Program-made: the position numbers and the translations under genes
Notes under the pieces: generated by a model
What the model saw: the letters and a program-made list of their open reading frames with translations, nothing else
Told to the model about the DNA's origin: nothing
Databases searched by the model: none
Assembly (NCBI RefSeq): GCF_000292245.2
Contig: NZ_ALPT02000037.1
Location: forward strand, 1-46,276
Direction of reading: 5' to 3'
From: Alkalihalobacillus alcalophilus ATCC 27647 = CGMCC 1.3604
GTDB lineage: Bacteria > Bacillota > Bacilli > Bacillales > Bacillaceae_D
Length of the DNA: 46,276 nt
Shown here: positions 1 to 7,688 of the stretch, one piece after another
How the letters are laid out: each line of letters opens with the position of its first letter
Numbering within the stretch: the first letter of the stretch is position 1

Positions 1-600
1 CAATGGAAACAAAACAAGTAGAAATAAATTGAATACTTGATGGCAGACGATGACGGCCCATATGTTTTTTGTGCGATAGTAAAGATAATTCCAAACAAGT
101 CCAGCTATTAAAGCAGCTAGTACGAGTAAAAGTGAACCCGATAATAGATGGACAATCCCATAACAGAGAGTAGCAATCAAAATCGCCTTTGTTACCGAAA
201 ATTTATGTAACCATTGATTTAACATAAAATAACGCCAAAAAAACTCTTCACCTGGTATGATAATAAAAAACAACCAAATATAATGATACCATTCTTTTGG
301 TTGGACGAGTTGATACAGCTGTTCTAATGAAGAAAGCAAAGGGATGCCAGTTATAATCAGGAACTCTTTCCCGATGGCAAATAATAGGTAAATCATAATG
401 CCACTCACAGGGGCGACTATCCACCCTTTTTTGGCTGCTTGAAAGAGGGGAGTGTCCGTACAGAACAAGGCATAGACGGTTAACAGTGCCAGCGATAATG
501 GGAAAACAATCCAAAAATCAATTGGTTGCCAGAGAAAACTAATAAATAAAAGTACGGACGCTAAAAGAAGGCCCCAATATGTATGTTTCAAGTGACTCAT
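1..600 (-). CDS. CPBP family intramembrane metalloprotease (CAAX protease-like), 3' end outside window
   Basis: Reading back from ATG at 598-600, 200 codons stay open to the window edge, so the C-terminus is missing. The protein is very hydrophobic with several membrane segments. It carries the family motif PGEEFFWRYF (EExxxR) and a later CHQVFN (HxxxN), which together form the membrane-embedded metal site of CPBP/ABI-type glutamic or metalloproteases. In Firmicutes such proteins cleave membrane substrates or confer bacteriocin self-immunity; the substrate here cannot be told. It is divergent from the SRPBCC gene that starts 31 bases away. Family assignment is firm, role unknown. Confidence 0.85.
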   Translation of the reverse strand, partial: MSHLKHTYWGLLLASVLLFISFLWQPIDFWIVFPLSLALLTVYALFCTDTPLFQAAKKGWIVAPVSGIMIYLLFAIGKEFLIITGIPLLSSLEQLYQLVQPKEWYHYIWLFFIIIPGEEFFWRYFMLNQWLHKFSVTKAILIATLCYGIVHLLSGSLLLVLAALIAGLVWNYLYYRTKNIWAVIVCHQVFNLFLLVLFPL

Positions 601-631
601 CCTATCTAAATGTTAAAATCGAGGTGCGTAT

Positions 632-1063
632 ATGGATATAAAAGTGTTTCAGTATACAACCATTATACCAGCAAAATTTAATACAGTATGGCCCTATTTC
701 TCTAATCCGAAAAACTTAGTTGAAATCACAAGCTTTCCGGTGATCTCACAATTAAGGCTAGAAGAGGCGGAATCTGGCACGCAAGTAGTCGAGATTGACT
801 TTTCACTAAGTTTTCTTTCGTACACATGGCTTGCTGAAATCACAAGAGATGAGGCAAATTGTCAATTTACTGATGTAGCAATGAATCCCCCGTTTCCTTT
901 AGGCTCTTGGAAACATACTCATACATTTAAACAACAAGGTGCTTATACGGTGATGTGCGACCGGCTTGAAATCATAACAAGGGTGCCCAGTTTTATAATA
1001 AGTAAAGGATTACAGCAAATGTTTAAAAGTCGAGAGAAAGCGATAAAACAAATATTTAACTAA
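632..1063 (+). CDS. SRPBCC family (START-like) small protein
   Basis: 143 aa soluble protein. An N-terminal segment of the type TIIPAKFNTVWPYFSNPKNL, then beta-rich sequence, a 'GSWKHTHTF' strand and a C-terminal amphipathic helix (MFKSREKAIKQIF), is the pattern of the polyketide-cyclase/SRPBCC helix-grip fold, which holds a hydrophobic ligand. An AGGTG ribosome site lies upstream of the ATG. No catalytic residue can be assigned and the ligand is unknown. The gene is monocistronic and ends at a strong hairpin. Confidence 0.75.
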   Translation: MDIKVFQYTTIIPAKFNTVWPYFSNPKNLVEITSFPVISQLRLEEAESGTQVVEIDFSLSFLSYTWLAEITRDEANCQFTDVAMNPPFPLGSWKHTHTFKQQGAYTVMCDRLEIITRVPSFIISKGLQQMFKSREKAIKQIFN

Positions 1064-1064
1064 A

Positions 1065-1102
1065 AAACACCCCCAATAAGAAATTCTTCATTGGGGGTGT
1101 TT
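1065..1102. terminator. Bidirectional intrinsic terminator
   Basis: A 13-bp perfect stem, AAACACCCCCAAT (1065-1077) with ATTGGGGGTGTTT (1090-1102). The T-run is best on the minus strand (six T), so it most clearly ends the EamA transporter transcript; it also sits just after the SRPBCC gene. Confidence 0.85.
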
Positions 1103-1120
1103 GATAATGGCTCTTAGAAT

Positions 1121-2092
1121 TTAAGGTGATGTCAACGGTTCAGGAATACGCTGGGTTGGTGTTGGCTGCTTTTGAATGGATAAGAAGTACATTGTTGACC
1201 AAATTAACAAAAAGCCGATAAATTGGGCAACTGAAACAACCTCATTAAATACAAGCCAATTAATAATTAAGGCGACTGTTGGGAAACTTAGCTCCGCAAT
1301 GGTCGCTAATGATGCTTTTGTATTTGCTAATCCACGATAGTAGATTAAGATACTTAATAAACCAGGTATTAATGCAGATGCAGCAAGGTTAATAAAGATA
1401 ATAGCTGATGCACCTGTTGTTGCTGGTAATGACCATGCTGCTCCTTGGAAGGCAACGATCATAATGAGTAATGGCAAAGCGACGATAAAGCGTAAAGCGG
1501 TAACGGTCTCGTATTTCATGTCATTTAATAAATATCTTCCCATTACAGTGGAACCGCCCCATAAGGCTGCGGCTGCAATAGAGAGTAGACTTGCCGCTTG
1601 AAAAAAGTCTCCCATTGAACCGAATGGGAAATGAAATCCAAATGTTAATAAATAAGTTCCCATTAACGCAATAATAACGGCTGTTGAAAAGTGACGTGGC
1701 AGGGCTTCTTTTAAAATAATTCTCGCCAAAAAGATCGCAAATAGTGGCTGTAATTGCTGTAATAATAAGACGACATTAATTTCTCCGTATGTTAAACCTA
1801 ATGTAAAAAGAATGGTTGCTAACGCTGAACCACCCCAAGCAATAAAAATAATCGCTCCCAAATGTTTAAATTTAACCGATTTTAAGTCTGCTCGATTGGC
1901 CCATAATAATGGAACGGCGATAACTAATAATAAAACATGCTCTAATAAGACGATTTGGGCCGAGGTAAAAGTGTCTAGTAAAAGCATCCGAAATATCGGA
2001 TTAATGCCCCAAAAGGCGGCTCCAATCGCTACAAACCAAAAACCTTGTTTCATTACTTTCTGTTTGTTTAAAGACTGATCTGACTGTACCAT
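1121..2092 (-). CDS. EamA/DMT-superfamily transporter under FMN riboswitch control
   Basis: 323 aa with about ten hydrophobic segments in two EamA halves (roughly residues 15-145 and 165-310), the drug/metabolite transporter architecture. The first half has the typical 'GAAFWGINPIFRMLLL' opening and the second starts with 'AAALWGGSTVMGRYLL'. The gene is the only one downstream of an FMN riboswitch plus terminator (2139-2356), so it should be expressed when FMN is scarce. RibN of proteobacteria is a known riboflavin carrier in the same DMT superfamily; I infer that this protein imports riboflavin or a flavin precursor. The family is certain, the substrate is inferred only from the regulatory context. 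Confidence 0.85.
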   Translation of the reverse strand: MVQSDQSLNKQKVMKQGFWFVAIGAAFWGINPIFRMLLLDTFTSAQIVLLEHVLLLVIAVPLLWANRADLKSVKFKHLGAIIFIAWGGSALATILFTLGLTYGEINVVLLLQQLQPLFAIFLARIILKEALPRHFSTAVIIALMGTYLLTFGFHFPFGSMGDFFQAASLLSIAAAALWGGSTVMGRYLLNDMKYETVTALRFIVALPLLIMIVAFQGAAWSLPATTGASAIIFINLAASALIPGLLSILIYYRGLANTKASLATIAELSFPTVALIINWLVFNEVVSVAQFIGFLLIWSTMYFLSIQKQPTPTQRIPEPLTSP

Positions 2093-2138
2093 AACTCAAA
2101 CTCCTTTTGTGTTTGAATATGGAATCTTAACAAAGAGA

Positions 2139-2166
2139 AAGCCTTCTTTTAATTAAAAGAAGGCTT
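2139..2166 (-). terminator. Expression-platform terminator of the FMN riboswitch
   Basis: AAGCCTTCTTTT paired with AAAAGAAGGCTT around an AATT loop, followed on the minus strand by TTCTCTTTGTT. It lies between the aptamer and the transporter start, the position expected for FMN-induced premature termination. Confidence 0.85.
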
Positions 2167-2214
2167 ACCAAATAAACGTGCTCGATTGTCATCAATCTGA
2201 ACAAGCGTACTATT

Positions 2215-2356
2215 CGATCTCCTCCCATCCGGACTTTAACCGTCGGCCTTGGATTGTCACCAAGTCAGTCCTTAAATGACTAGCACTTAAAGAGTCGCGG
2301 GCTTAGATTTATCATAAATCATCACCGCCGGTAAGGAATTTCACCTAACCCCGAAG
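2215..2356 (-). promoter_or_regulatory. FMN riboswitch (RFN element)
   Basis: Read on the minus strand it begins CTTCGGGG, followed by the core ACCGGCGGTGAT, then AGCCCGCGA, then GGTGACAATCC, GCCGAC and AGTCCGGATGGGAGGAGA. These are the invariant blocks of the RFN aptamer in the correct order and spacing. FMN binding should favour the downstream terminator. It controls the EamA transporter rather than the usual rib operon or ribU. Confidence 0.97.
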
Positions 2357-2384
2357 ATTCATATTCAGTTCATATAATAATATT

Positions 2385-2413
2385 ATCATAATACGATGTT
2401 TGTTTTTTATCAA
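2385..2413 (-). promoter_or_regulatory. Sigma-A promoter for the FMN riboswitch transcript
   Basis: On the minus strand TTGATA (2408-2413), a 17-bp spacer and TATGAT (2385-2390), about 30 bases upstream of the aptamer. Confidence 0.7.
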
Positions 2414-2487
2414 CACTTACTTTTTGGAAGTAATAAAAATACATTAAATCGCCTTCTTAAGATAAGCCAAACTTATAAAAACGTTTA

Positions 2488-2934
2488 TTAACTTTCTTGT
2501 TTATGTAAGTATTTACTTACAAGGGCAAGAATTGACCTTCTTGTTAAGATACCTAAAAATTCTCCGCGCTCATCAACGACACATAAGAAGGGATGATTGA
2601 TCGTTAAATTGAGTGCTCTTGAAAAGGTATCTTCTTTTTTGATCGTCGGTACATCGGGATTCATAACATCAGAGACTACTTGGTTAGATAAACGTTCCAT
2701 TTCAAATTGTTCAACACCTAATAACGAATCTAGGATTAAAGAGTTACTTATGATGCCATGTAGCTTATACGTCGGGTCAAGGACTGGAATAACGGTATAT
2801 CCAGATTTAATAAGGACGAGCAAAGCGTGTTCTAAGGGGTTTTTTAATTGTACATGAGCCACTTTTTCCATCGGTACAATTAATTCATGTAATTCTTCTG
2901 CCATTAATGTTTGATTTTTTAAATGTTGAATCAT
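2488..2934 (-). CDS. cbpB: CBS-domain cyclic-di-AMP-binding protein CbpB (DarB/YkuL)
   Basis: 148 aa if started at ATG 2934, where GAAGTG precedes the codon; a longer in-frame extension to 3051 has no family counterpart. Two CBS repeats are visible: one around 'HVQLKNPLEHALLVLIKSGYTVIPVLDPTYKLHGIIS' and one around 'DVPTIKKEDTFSRALNLTINHPFLCVVDE...FLGILTRR'. The first closely resembles B. subtilis YkuL/DarB, a c-di-AMP receptor that in its apo form stimulates the (p)ppGpp synthetase Rel and pyruvate carboxylase. It sits alone, divergent from a small hypothetical gene. Confidence 0.88.
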   Translation of the reverse strand: MIQHLKNQTLMAEELHELIVPMEKVAHVQLKNPLEHALLVLIKSGYTVIPVLDPTYKLHGIISNSLILDSLLGVEQFEMERLSNQVVSDVMNPDVPTIKKEDTFSRALNLTINHPFLCVVDERGEFLGILTRRSILALVSKYLHKQES

Positions 2935-3098
2935 GTTATCACTTCTTTTTATTATATTTGTTGGACAGTATGCTTCTAGTTTATCGTACCGTTCTAAAAA
3001 TGAGTCTGTCAAGAAATAAGGCATTAAATTGGAAGGTAAAAAAGTTCTCATATTTTTTGGAGAATTTGGCGATACTTTATAACAAATGAGGTGAGAAA

Positions 3099-3335
3099 AT
3101 GCATTCCAAACAAACAGTAACCTATATTTGTGAGACGTATTTTTCTGGAAATCAATATTTTTATAAGAAAGAATTAATTACCTTTGATTCATGGAATAAT
3201 CCGAGCTCTTTAGCATGGTCAACTCCTAGACCTATTTCTGAAAAAACTTTTAAAAGACGGAAAAAAGAAGGCTATAAAGTTATTTATACATATAATGAAA
3301 AAATTCCTGCCAAAGTTATCCCTTTTTCAAAATAA
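3099..3335 (+). CDS. Small hypothetical protein, 78 aa
   Basis: Good ATG start with GAGGTG seven bases upstream, and a terminator after the stop, so it is probably a real monocistronic gene. The protein is basic and rich in aromatic residues (YICETYFSGNQYFYKK; KRRKKEGYKVIYTYNEK). No membrane segment or known motif is seen and I do not recognise the family. Confidence 0.6.
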   Translation: MHSKQTVTYICETYFSGNQYFYKKELITFDSWNNPSSLAWSTPRPISEKTFKRRKKEGYKVIYTYNEKIPAKVIPFSK

Positions 3336-3366
3336 TGAAACATAAAAAACTTAATAAAAGTTAAGA

Positions 3367-3404
3367 AAACCCATGAGCTACTTTTAAAGGTTATGGGTTT
3401 TTTA
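3367..3404 (+). terminator. Intrinsic terminator after the 78-aa gene
   Basis: AAACCCAT (3367-3374) pairs with ATGGGTTT (3393-3400) across an 18-base loop and is followed by T residues. Confidence 0.7.
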
Positions 3405-3514
3405 TGTTGTTGAATTTAATCTGGATAAGAACGAGTAAATCAACCTATTTATTGTACCAATTAAAGTCACTAAAATTAAATTAGCCCATTTTTCGGAAAA
3501 TTCACGATCGATTA

Positions 3515-3543
3515 TTGACATTCATGCAAATGATGGATAGAAT
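3515..3543 (+). promoter_or_regulatory. Sigma-A promoter of the sulfate assimilation operon
   Basis: A perfect TTGACA (3515-3520), a 17-bp spacer and TAGAAT (3538-3543). It lies about 80 bases upstream of yezD and directly before a probable CymR site. Confidence 0.85.
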
Positions 3544-3556
3544 ACTATTAAACTAA

Positions 3557-3582
3557 TAAATCATATAAAAATACAAGGAATT
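3557..3582 (+). promoter_or_regulatory. Probable CymR operator
   Basis: An A/T-rich tract ending in AAGGAATT (GGAATT at 3577-3582), resembling the CymR box, an AT-rich block ending in GGAATT. Lying just downstream of the -10, it would block initiation or early elongation when cysteine is plentiful. Assignment is by motif and by the sulfur operon it precedes. Confidence 0.6.
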
Positions 3583-3623
3583 AAATTTGTCTTTGATGGA
3601 GGTTTAATGCTAGGAGGAGTAGC

Positions 3624-3770
3624 ATGAATAAAGCGGAAAAATCTTTAGAGCAAGTGTCGCAAACGTTAAAAGACCTTTTAGAAGGCTTGCAGTACGGTTC
3701 GATTACGATAATTGTTCAAGATGGGAAGATTATACAATTAGAAAAGAATGAAAAAGTTCGAATTAAATAA
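3624..3770 (+). CDS. yezD: YezD family protein (DUF2292), 48 aa
   Basis: A short reading frame with a strong ribosome site (TAGGAGGAG) before ATG. The sequence includes LLEGLQYGSITIIVQDGKI and ends ...LEKNEKVRIK, the signature of the DUF2292/YezD family: a helix, then two strands with the 'GSI.I.vqdG.ivqie..ek.r' pattern. Members are frequently found as the first gene of sulfur-assimilation operons, as here; the biochemical role is not established. It shares the promoter and CymR site with cysH, with a strong hairpin between the two genes. Confidence 0.85.
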   Translation: MNKAEKSLEQVSQTLKDLLEGLQYGSITIIVQDGKIIQLEKNEKVRIK

Positions 3771-3794
3771 TAGTTGTTGCTGACTAGACAAACT

Positions 3795-3860
3795 AGAGGC
3801 GGCGTTCGCATAAGGAGGAAATAGGTTCTCTCCTTTAGTGAACGTCGTCTCTTTTCGTTT
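3795..3860 (+). terminator. Strong hairpin with T-run between yezD and cysH
   Basis: A stem of about 15 pairs (3795-3809 with 3838-3852, two or three G-U pairs) carries an inner hairpin AAGGAGG/CTCCTTT and is followed by a T-rich run. It has the form of an intrinsic terminator inside the operon. It could reduce transcription of cysH and later genes relative to yezD, or act as an attenuator. No alternative antiterminator was identified. Confidence 0.7.
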
Positions 3861-3889
3861 ATTTTTTAGAAAAAGAGGAGGAGGAAAGC

Positions 3890-4603
3890 TTGTTTATCTC
3901 ATATGACAAGATGGAAAAGGCCGATTACGACACATTAAATAAAAGCCTGGAGAGAAAAGATAGTCTTGATATATTAAAGTGGGCCTACAGCGAATTCGGT
4001 GACGAAATTGTTTATTCCTGTAGCTTCGGTGTTGAAGGAATGGTGTTAATTGATCTCATTAGTAAAGTGAATAAAGAAGCTAAAATTATTTTTTTAGATA
4101 CGGATTTTCATTTTAAAGAGACGTATGAATTAATTGATAAAGTCAAGGCTCGTTATCCAACTTTAAAAATTAATCTAATTAAACCTAATTTAACACCGGA
4201 AGAACAGGCGGAACAATATGGAGAGAAGCTTTGGAAGGTTAATCCCGACCAATGTTGTCAACTTAGAAAAATGATTCCGTTAGAAAATCAATTAAGTCAA
4301 CACCGAGCATGGATATCAGGATTAAGACGTGAACAATCACCAACTCGAGCAAATACGGAATTTGTGAATAAGGATAATCGTTTTAAATCGATAAAAATTT
4401 GTCCACTAATTCATTGGACAGAGGAAGAAATCTGGATGTATGTCAAGCTACATCAATTGCCATATAACGATTTGCACGACCGTAATTATCCAAGTATCGG
4501 TTGTGAATACTGTACAAAGCCCGTTAAAGAAGGAGAAGACCCAAGAAGTGGTCGCTGGGCAGACTCTGGAAAAACGGAATGTGGATTACATCAACAACCT
4601 TAA
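3890..4603 (+). CDS. cysH: Phosphoadenylyl-/adenylyl-sulfate reductase CysH
   Basis: 237 aa, starting at TTG 3890 with AGAGGAGGAGG just upstream; the next in-frame ATG (3911) has no such site. It reduces activated sulfate (PAPS or APS) to sulfite with thioredoxin. Visible: the PP-loop region SCSFGVEGMVL near residue 43, Cys122-Cys123 (QCCQLRK) and Cys205/Cys208 (CEYC) as ligands of a [4Fe-4S] cluster, and the catalytic Cys231 in ECGLH. The cluster is typical of APS-type and Bacillus enzymes, which accept both nucleotides; cysC in the operon implies that PAPS is made. It is followed by sat after 30 bases. Confidence 0.96.
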   Translation: MFISYDKMEKADYDTLNKSLERKDSLDILKWAYSEFGDEIVYSCSFGVEGMVLIDLISKVNKEAKIIFLDTDFHFKETYELIDKVKARYPTLKINLIKPNLTPEEQAEQYGEKLWKVNPDQCCQLRKMIPLENQLSQHRAWISGLRREQSPTRANTEFVNKDNRFKSIKICPLIHWTEEEIWMYVKLHQLPYNDLHDRNYPSIGCEYCTKPVKEGEDPRSGRWADSGKTECGLHQQP

Positions 4604-4633
4604 TAATGATGGAAGCTATAGGAGGAGAAATAA

Positions 4634-5779
4634 ATGACAGCTATTCAACCGCATGGTGGAACATTAATTGAACAATTTGACGCAAATTATGATTACACAT
4701 CTATTACGAAGGAAATTGAATTAGATTCTTTTGCCTTATCAGATTTAGAATTAATCGGGATAGGTGGATTTAGTCCATTAACTGGATTTTTAGGGAGTGC
4801 TGACTATCAATCTGTCGTTACAAAAATGAGGTTAGCAGATGGGACGATTTGGAGTATTCCTGTCACTTTACCTGTTCAAGAGGTAAAAGCCAATGAGCTT
4901 GAGCTTAATGAAAAGGTCAAGCTTGTTTATGAAGGTTCTGTTTTTGGAGTCATCACGGTAACAGAAATTTATCAACCAAACAAAATTGAAGAAGCATTAC
5001 ATGTTTATCGTACAGATGATAAAAATCACCCTGGTGTTGCGAAATTATTTGAACGTCCCGAGTTTTATGTGGCAGGACCAATTGTGTTAACGAAAAGAGT
5101 TAACCGTGGTCGTTTCCAATCATATCATCAAGACCCAAAAGAAACGAGAGCGAAGTTTGCTGAATTAGGCTGGAAAAAAATCGTTGGCTTTCAAACGAGA
5201 AACCCAGTTCACCGTGCTCATGAATATATTCAAAAGTCAGCTTTAGAGATTGTTGATGGATTATTTTTGAATCCGTTAGTAGGAGATACAAAATCGGATG
5301 ATATTCCAGCCGATGTTCGAATGGAAAGTTATGAAGTTCTTTTAGAAAATTATTATCCAAAAGATCGAGTTTATTTATCTGTTTTCCCAGCGGCGATGCG
5401 TTATGCGGGTCCACGTGAAGCGATTTTCCATGCAATTGTTCGTAAAAATTATGGCTGCACCCATTTTATTGTTGGACGTGATCATGCCGGTGTCGGTGAT
5501 TATTACGGGACGTATGATGCCCAATTAATTTTCTCTGAATTTGAAGAAGGGGAGCTAGATATTACGCCGTTATTTTTTGAGCATAGTTTCTATTGTAAAG
5601 CTTGTGGCAATATGGCATCAACGAAAACATGCCCACATTCAAAAGAAGATCATGTGATTTTGTCAGGGACAAAAGTAAGGGCAATGCTGAGCAATGGTGA
5701 AGTACCACCACCAGAATTTAGTCGAAAAGAAGTTGTAGAGGTTTTAATACGCGGTATGCAAGAGCGTGTTGAAGCGTAG
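4634..5779 (+). CDS. sat: Sulfate adenylyltransferase (ATP sulfurylase) Sat
   Basis: 381 aa, the length of Bacillus Sat. It forms APS from ATP and sulfate in the cytoplasm. The nucleotide/sulfate motifs QTRNPVHRAH (about 187-196) and GRDHAG (about 281-286) are intact. Near the C-terminus CKACGN...CPHS (about 321-336) is a zinc-type cluster of cysteines and histidine found in archaeal/bacterial homologues. AGGAGG precedes the ATG. In B. subtilis the order is cysH-cysP-sat-cysC; here sat comes before cysP. Confidence 0.97.
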   Translation: MTAIQPHGGTLIEQFDANYDYTSITKEIELDSFALSDLELIGIGGFSPLTGFLGSADYQSVVTKMRLADGTIWSIPVTLPVQEVKANELELNEKVKLVYEGSVFGVITVTEIYQPNKIEEALHVYRTDDKNHPGVAKLFERPEFYVAGPIVLTKRVNRGRFQSYHQDPKETRAKFAELGWKKIVGFQTRNPVHRAHEYIQKSALEIVDGLFLNPLVGDTKSDDIPADVRMESYEVLLENYYPKDRVYLSVFPAAMRYAGPREAIFHAIVRKNYGCTHFIVGRDHAGVGDYYGTYDAQLIFSEFEEGELDITPLFFEHSFYCKACGNMASTKTCPHSKEDHVILSGTKVRAMLSNGEVPPPEFSRKEVVEVLIRGMQERVEA

Positions 5780-5806
5780 CCGTTTGAGAAGGAAGGGTGA
5801 ATCCTT

Positions 5807-6883
5807 ATGCTGGAAATTGTAGCTTTTGCGATTGCATTATTTTTTGCGATGAACATTGGAGCGAGTGGTACAGCGGCTGCAATGGGACCAGCATACGGAA
5901 GTGGGGCAATTCCAAATAAAAAAATCGCGATGGTTCTTGTGGCTGTTTTTGCTTTTTTAGGAGCATTAGCAGGAGGAGAGGTTGTCAAGACGATCGGTGG
6001 AGGAATTATTCCAAATGAGATTGTTGATGTTCCGATTGTAATCATTATTTTAGCTTCTGCTTGTGGTACTTTATTTATTGCTAATTTAATTGGTATTCCT
6101 TTATCAACAAGTGAGGTCGTTGTCGGCTCGATTGTCGGTGTAGGGATTGCTTTTCAAGCTCTCTTTTTAAAAGAACTTCTTATTATCGTCAGCTTTTGGA
6201 TCATCACTCCGTTTGTTGCCTTTTTTATGGCTTTATTAATAGGAAAAGTGACGATTTATTTAGAAAAACGCTGGCCACAGTTAAAAGGAAAAGGGAAATG
6301 GAAAAAACCACTTGTCTTTTTTCTCATTGCCTGTGGGTGTATTGAAGCATATGCAGCTGGTATGAACAATGTTGCAAATGCGGTTGGTCCATTAGTAGGG
6401 GCTGGTTTGATTGAAATTAATACGGCAGTCATTTATGGAGGATTATTTGTTGGCTTAGGGGCTATTGTCCTTGGCGGTAAAGTTTTAGAAACGAATGGTA
6501 AAAAGATTACTCAATTGTCGTTATTGCAAGGGAGCTCTGTATCTTTAACCGGTGGTTCACTAGTGATAGTCGCTTCTATATTTGGGCTACCGGTGCCGTT
6601 AACACAAATTACGACATCAGCGATTGCTGGAATTGGAACAGCAGCAAATGGTTTTCAGGTGTGGCAAAAAGGGATTATGAAACAGATTATTAAAGTATGG
6701 ATTGTCTCACCGATCTTTTCATTAGTGATTGCTTATGGACTTATTTTATTAATTAGGCAGTCTGATTTTTATACGTTATTTGTGATCGTTAGTGTCTTTA
6801 TTGCGACCACGGGGGCTTTTAGTTTGTATCATACGGCCCGTAAAGAAAAGCGTTCAACCTATGATGAAGGTGGAGGCATATAA
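5807..6883 (+). CDS. cysP: Sulfate permease CysP (PiT family)
   Basis: 358 aa, about ten membrane segments. The two inverted PiT signatures are present: MNIGASGTAAAMGPAYGSG near the N-terminus and AAGMNNVANAVGPLVGAG near residue 190. The PiT family is mainly phosphate transporters, but the B. subtilis member in the cysH operon is a sulfate importer, and the operon position here points to sulfate. A ribosome site (AGAAGGAAGGGTG) precedes ATG. A 111-base gap separates it from cysC. Confidence 0.93.
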   Translation: MLEIVAFAIALFFAMNIGASGTAAAMGPAYGSGAIPNKKIAMVLVAVFAFLGALAGGEVVKTIGGGIIPNEIVDVPIVIIILASACGTLFIANLIGIPLSTSEVVVGSIVGVGIAFQALFLKELLIIVSFWIITPFVAFFMALLIGKVTIYLEKRWPQLKGKGKWKKPLVFFLIACGCIEAYAAGMNNVANAVGPLVGAGLIEINTAVIYGGLFVGLGAIVLGGKVLETNGKKITQLSLLQGSSVSLTGGSLVIVASIFGLPVPLTQITTSAIAGIGTAANGFQVWQKGIMKQIIKVWIVSPIFSLVIAYGLILLIRQSDFYTLFVIVSVFIATTGAFSLYHTARKEKRSTYDEGGGI

Positions 6884-6994
6884 AAATACGTCCACTTAAA
6901 TTTTGGTGTGTTAGAAGTGGGAACTTAGGCTACTTGGTGAAGGAGAAAACCAAAGCTTAATACGAAATCAGTCTAAAAAAGAAAAGGTGAAAAA

Positions 6995-7600
6995 ATGAGT
7001 TTAAAAGGGACAGAAAATATCGTTTGGCACGAAACAACGATTAAAAAAGCTGAACGGCAAAAACAAAAAGGACATAAAAGCAGCATTTTATGGTTTACTG
7101 GTTTATCTGGAGCAGGGAAATCGACATTAGCAAATGCATTAGAATATCAGCTTTTTCAAAAGGGACTTTCTAGTTATGTGTTAGATGGAGATAATGTTAG
7201 ACATGGTTTAAATAAAGGCTTAGGTTTTAGTGATGAAGATCGAAAAGAAAACATTCGTCGAATTGGTGAGGTTTCTAAACTATTTGTGGATGCTGGGACG
7301 ATCGTTTGTACCGCTTTTATTTCACCGTTCCGTGAAGATCGAGATGCGGTAAGAGCACTTGTTGAAAAAGGTGAATTTATCGAAATTTATGTTCGTTGTT
7401 CTTTAGATGCTTGTGAACAACGCGATCCAAAAGGATTATATAAAAAAGCAAGAGCAGGTGAAATTCGTGATTTTACCGGGATTAGTTCGCCGTATGAAGA
7501 ACCGAATTCCCCAGAGATTATTATTGATACGGATCAATTGACAATTGAGCAATCGGTGCAACAAATATTAGATTATTTACAAAAGAAAGAGATCATTTAA
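6995..7600 (+). CDS. cysC: Adenylyl-sulfate kinase CysC
   Basis: 201 aa, full length. It phosphorylates APS to PAPS. Walker A is GLSGAGKS at residues 36-43; the APS-binding LDGDNVRHGLN follows, then FISPFREDRDAVR and the DPKGLYKKARAGEI loop that closes over the nucleotides. It is the last gene of the sulfate operon; a strong terminator follows, and the siroheme genes found next to it in B. subtilis lie 4.3 kb away here. Confidence 0.97.
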   Translation: MSLKGTENIVWHETTIKKAERQKQKGHKSSILWFTGLSGAGKSTLANALEYQLFQKGLSSYVLDGDNVRHGLNKGLGFSDEDRKENIRRIGEVSKLFVDAGTIVCTAFISPFREDRDAVRALVEKGEFIEIYVRCSLDACEQRDPKGLYKKARAGEIRDFTGISSPYEEPNSPEIIIDTDQLTIEQSVQQILDYLQKKEII

Positions 7601-7606
7601 GCTATT

Positions 7607-7645
7607 AAAAAAGGTTCGTGAGCATGTGACTCACGAACCTTTTTT
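7607..7645. terminator. Bidirectional terminator after cysC and the subtilase
   Basis: A perfect stem AAAAAAGGTTCGTGAG (7607-7622) with CTCACGAACCTTTTTT (7630-7645), loop of seven bases. A-run and T-run on both sides let it end both converging transcripts. Confidence 0.93.
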
Positions 7646-7688
7646 GCGATACAGTTAGTTGGCTATGGTGTTGGACTACTTTACTGTA

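Noticed and set aside
2935..3051. N-terminal extension of CbpB
   Set aside because: No homology to the family, no ribosome site, and the internal ATG at 2934 has one.
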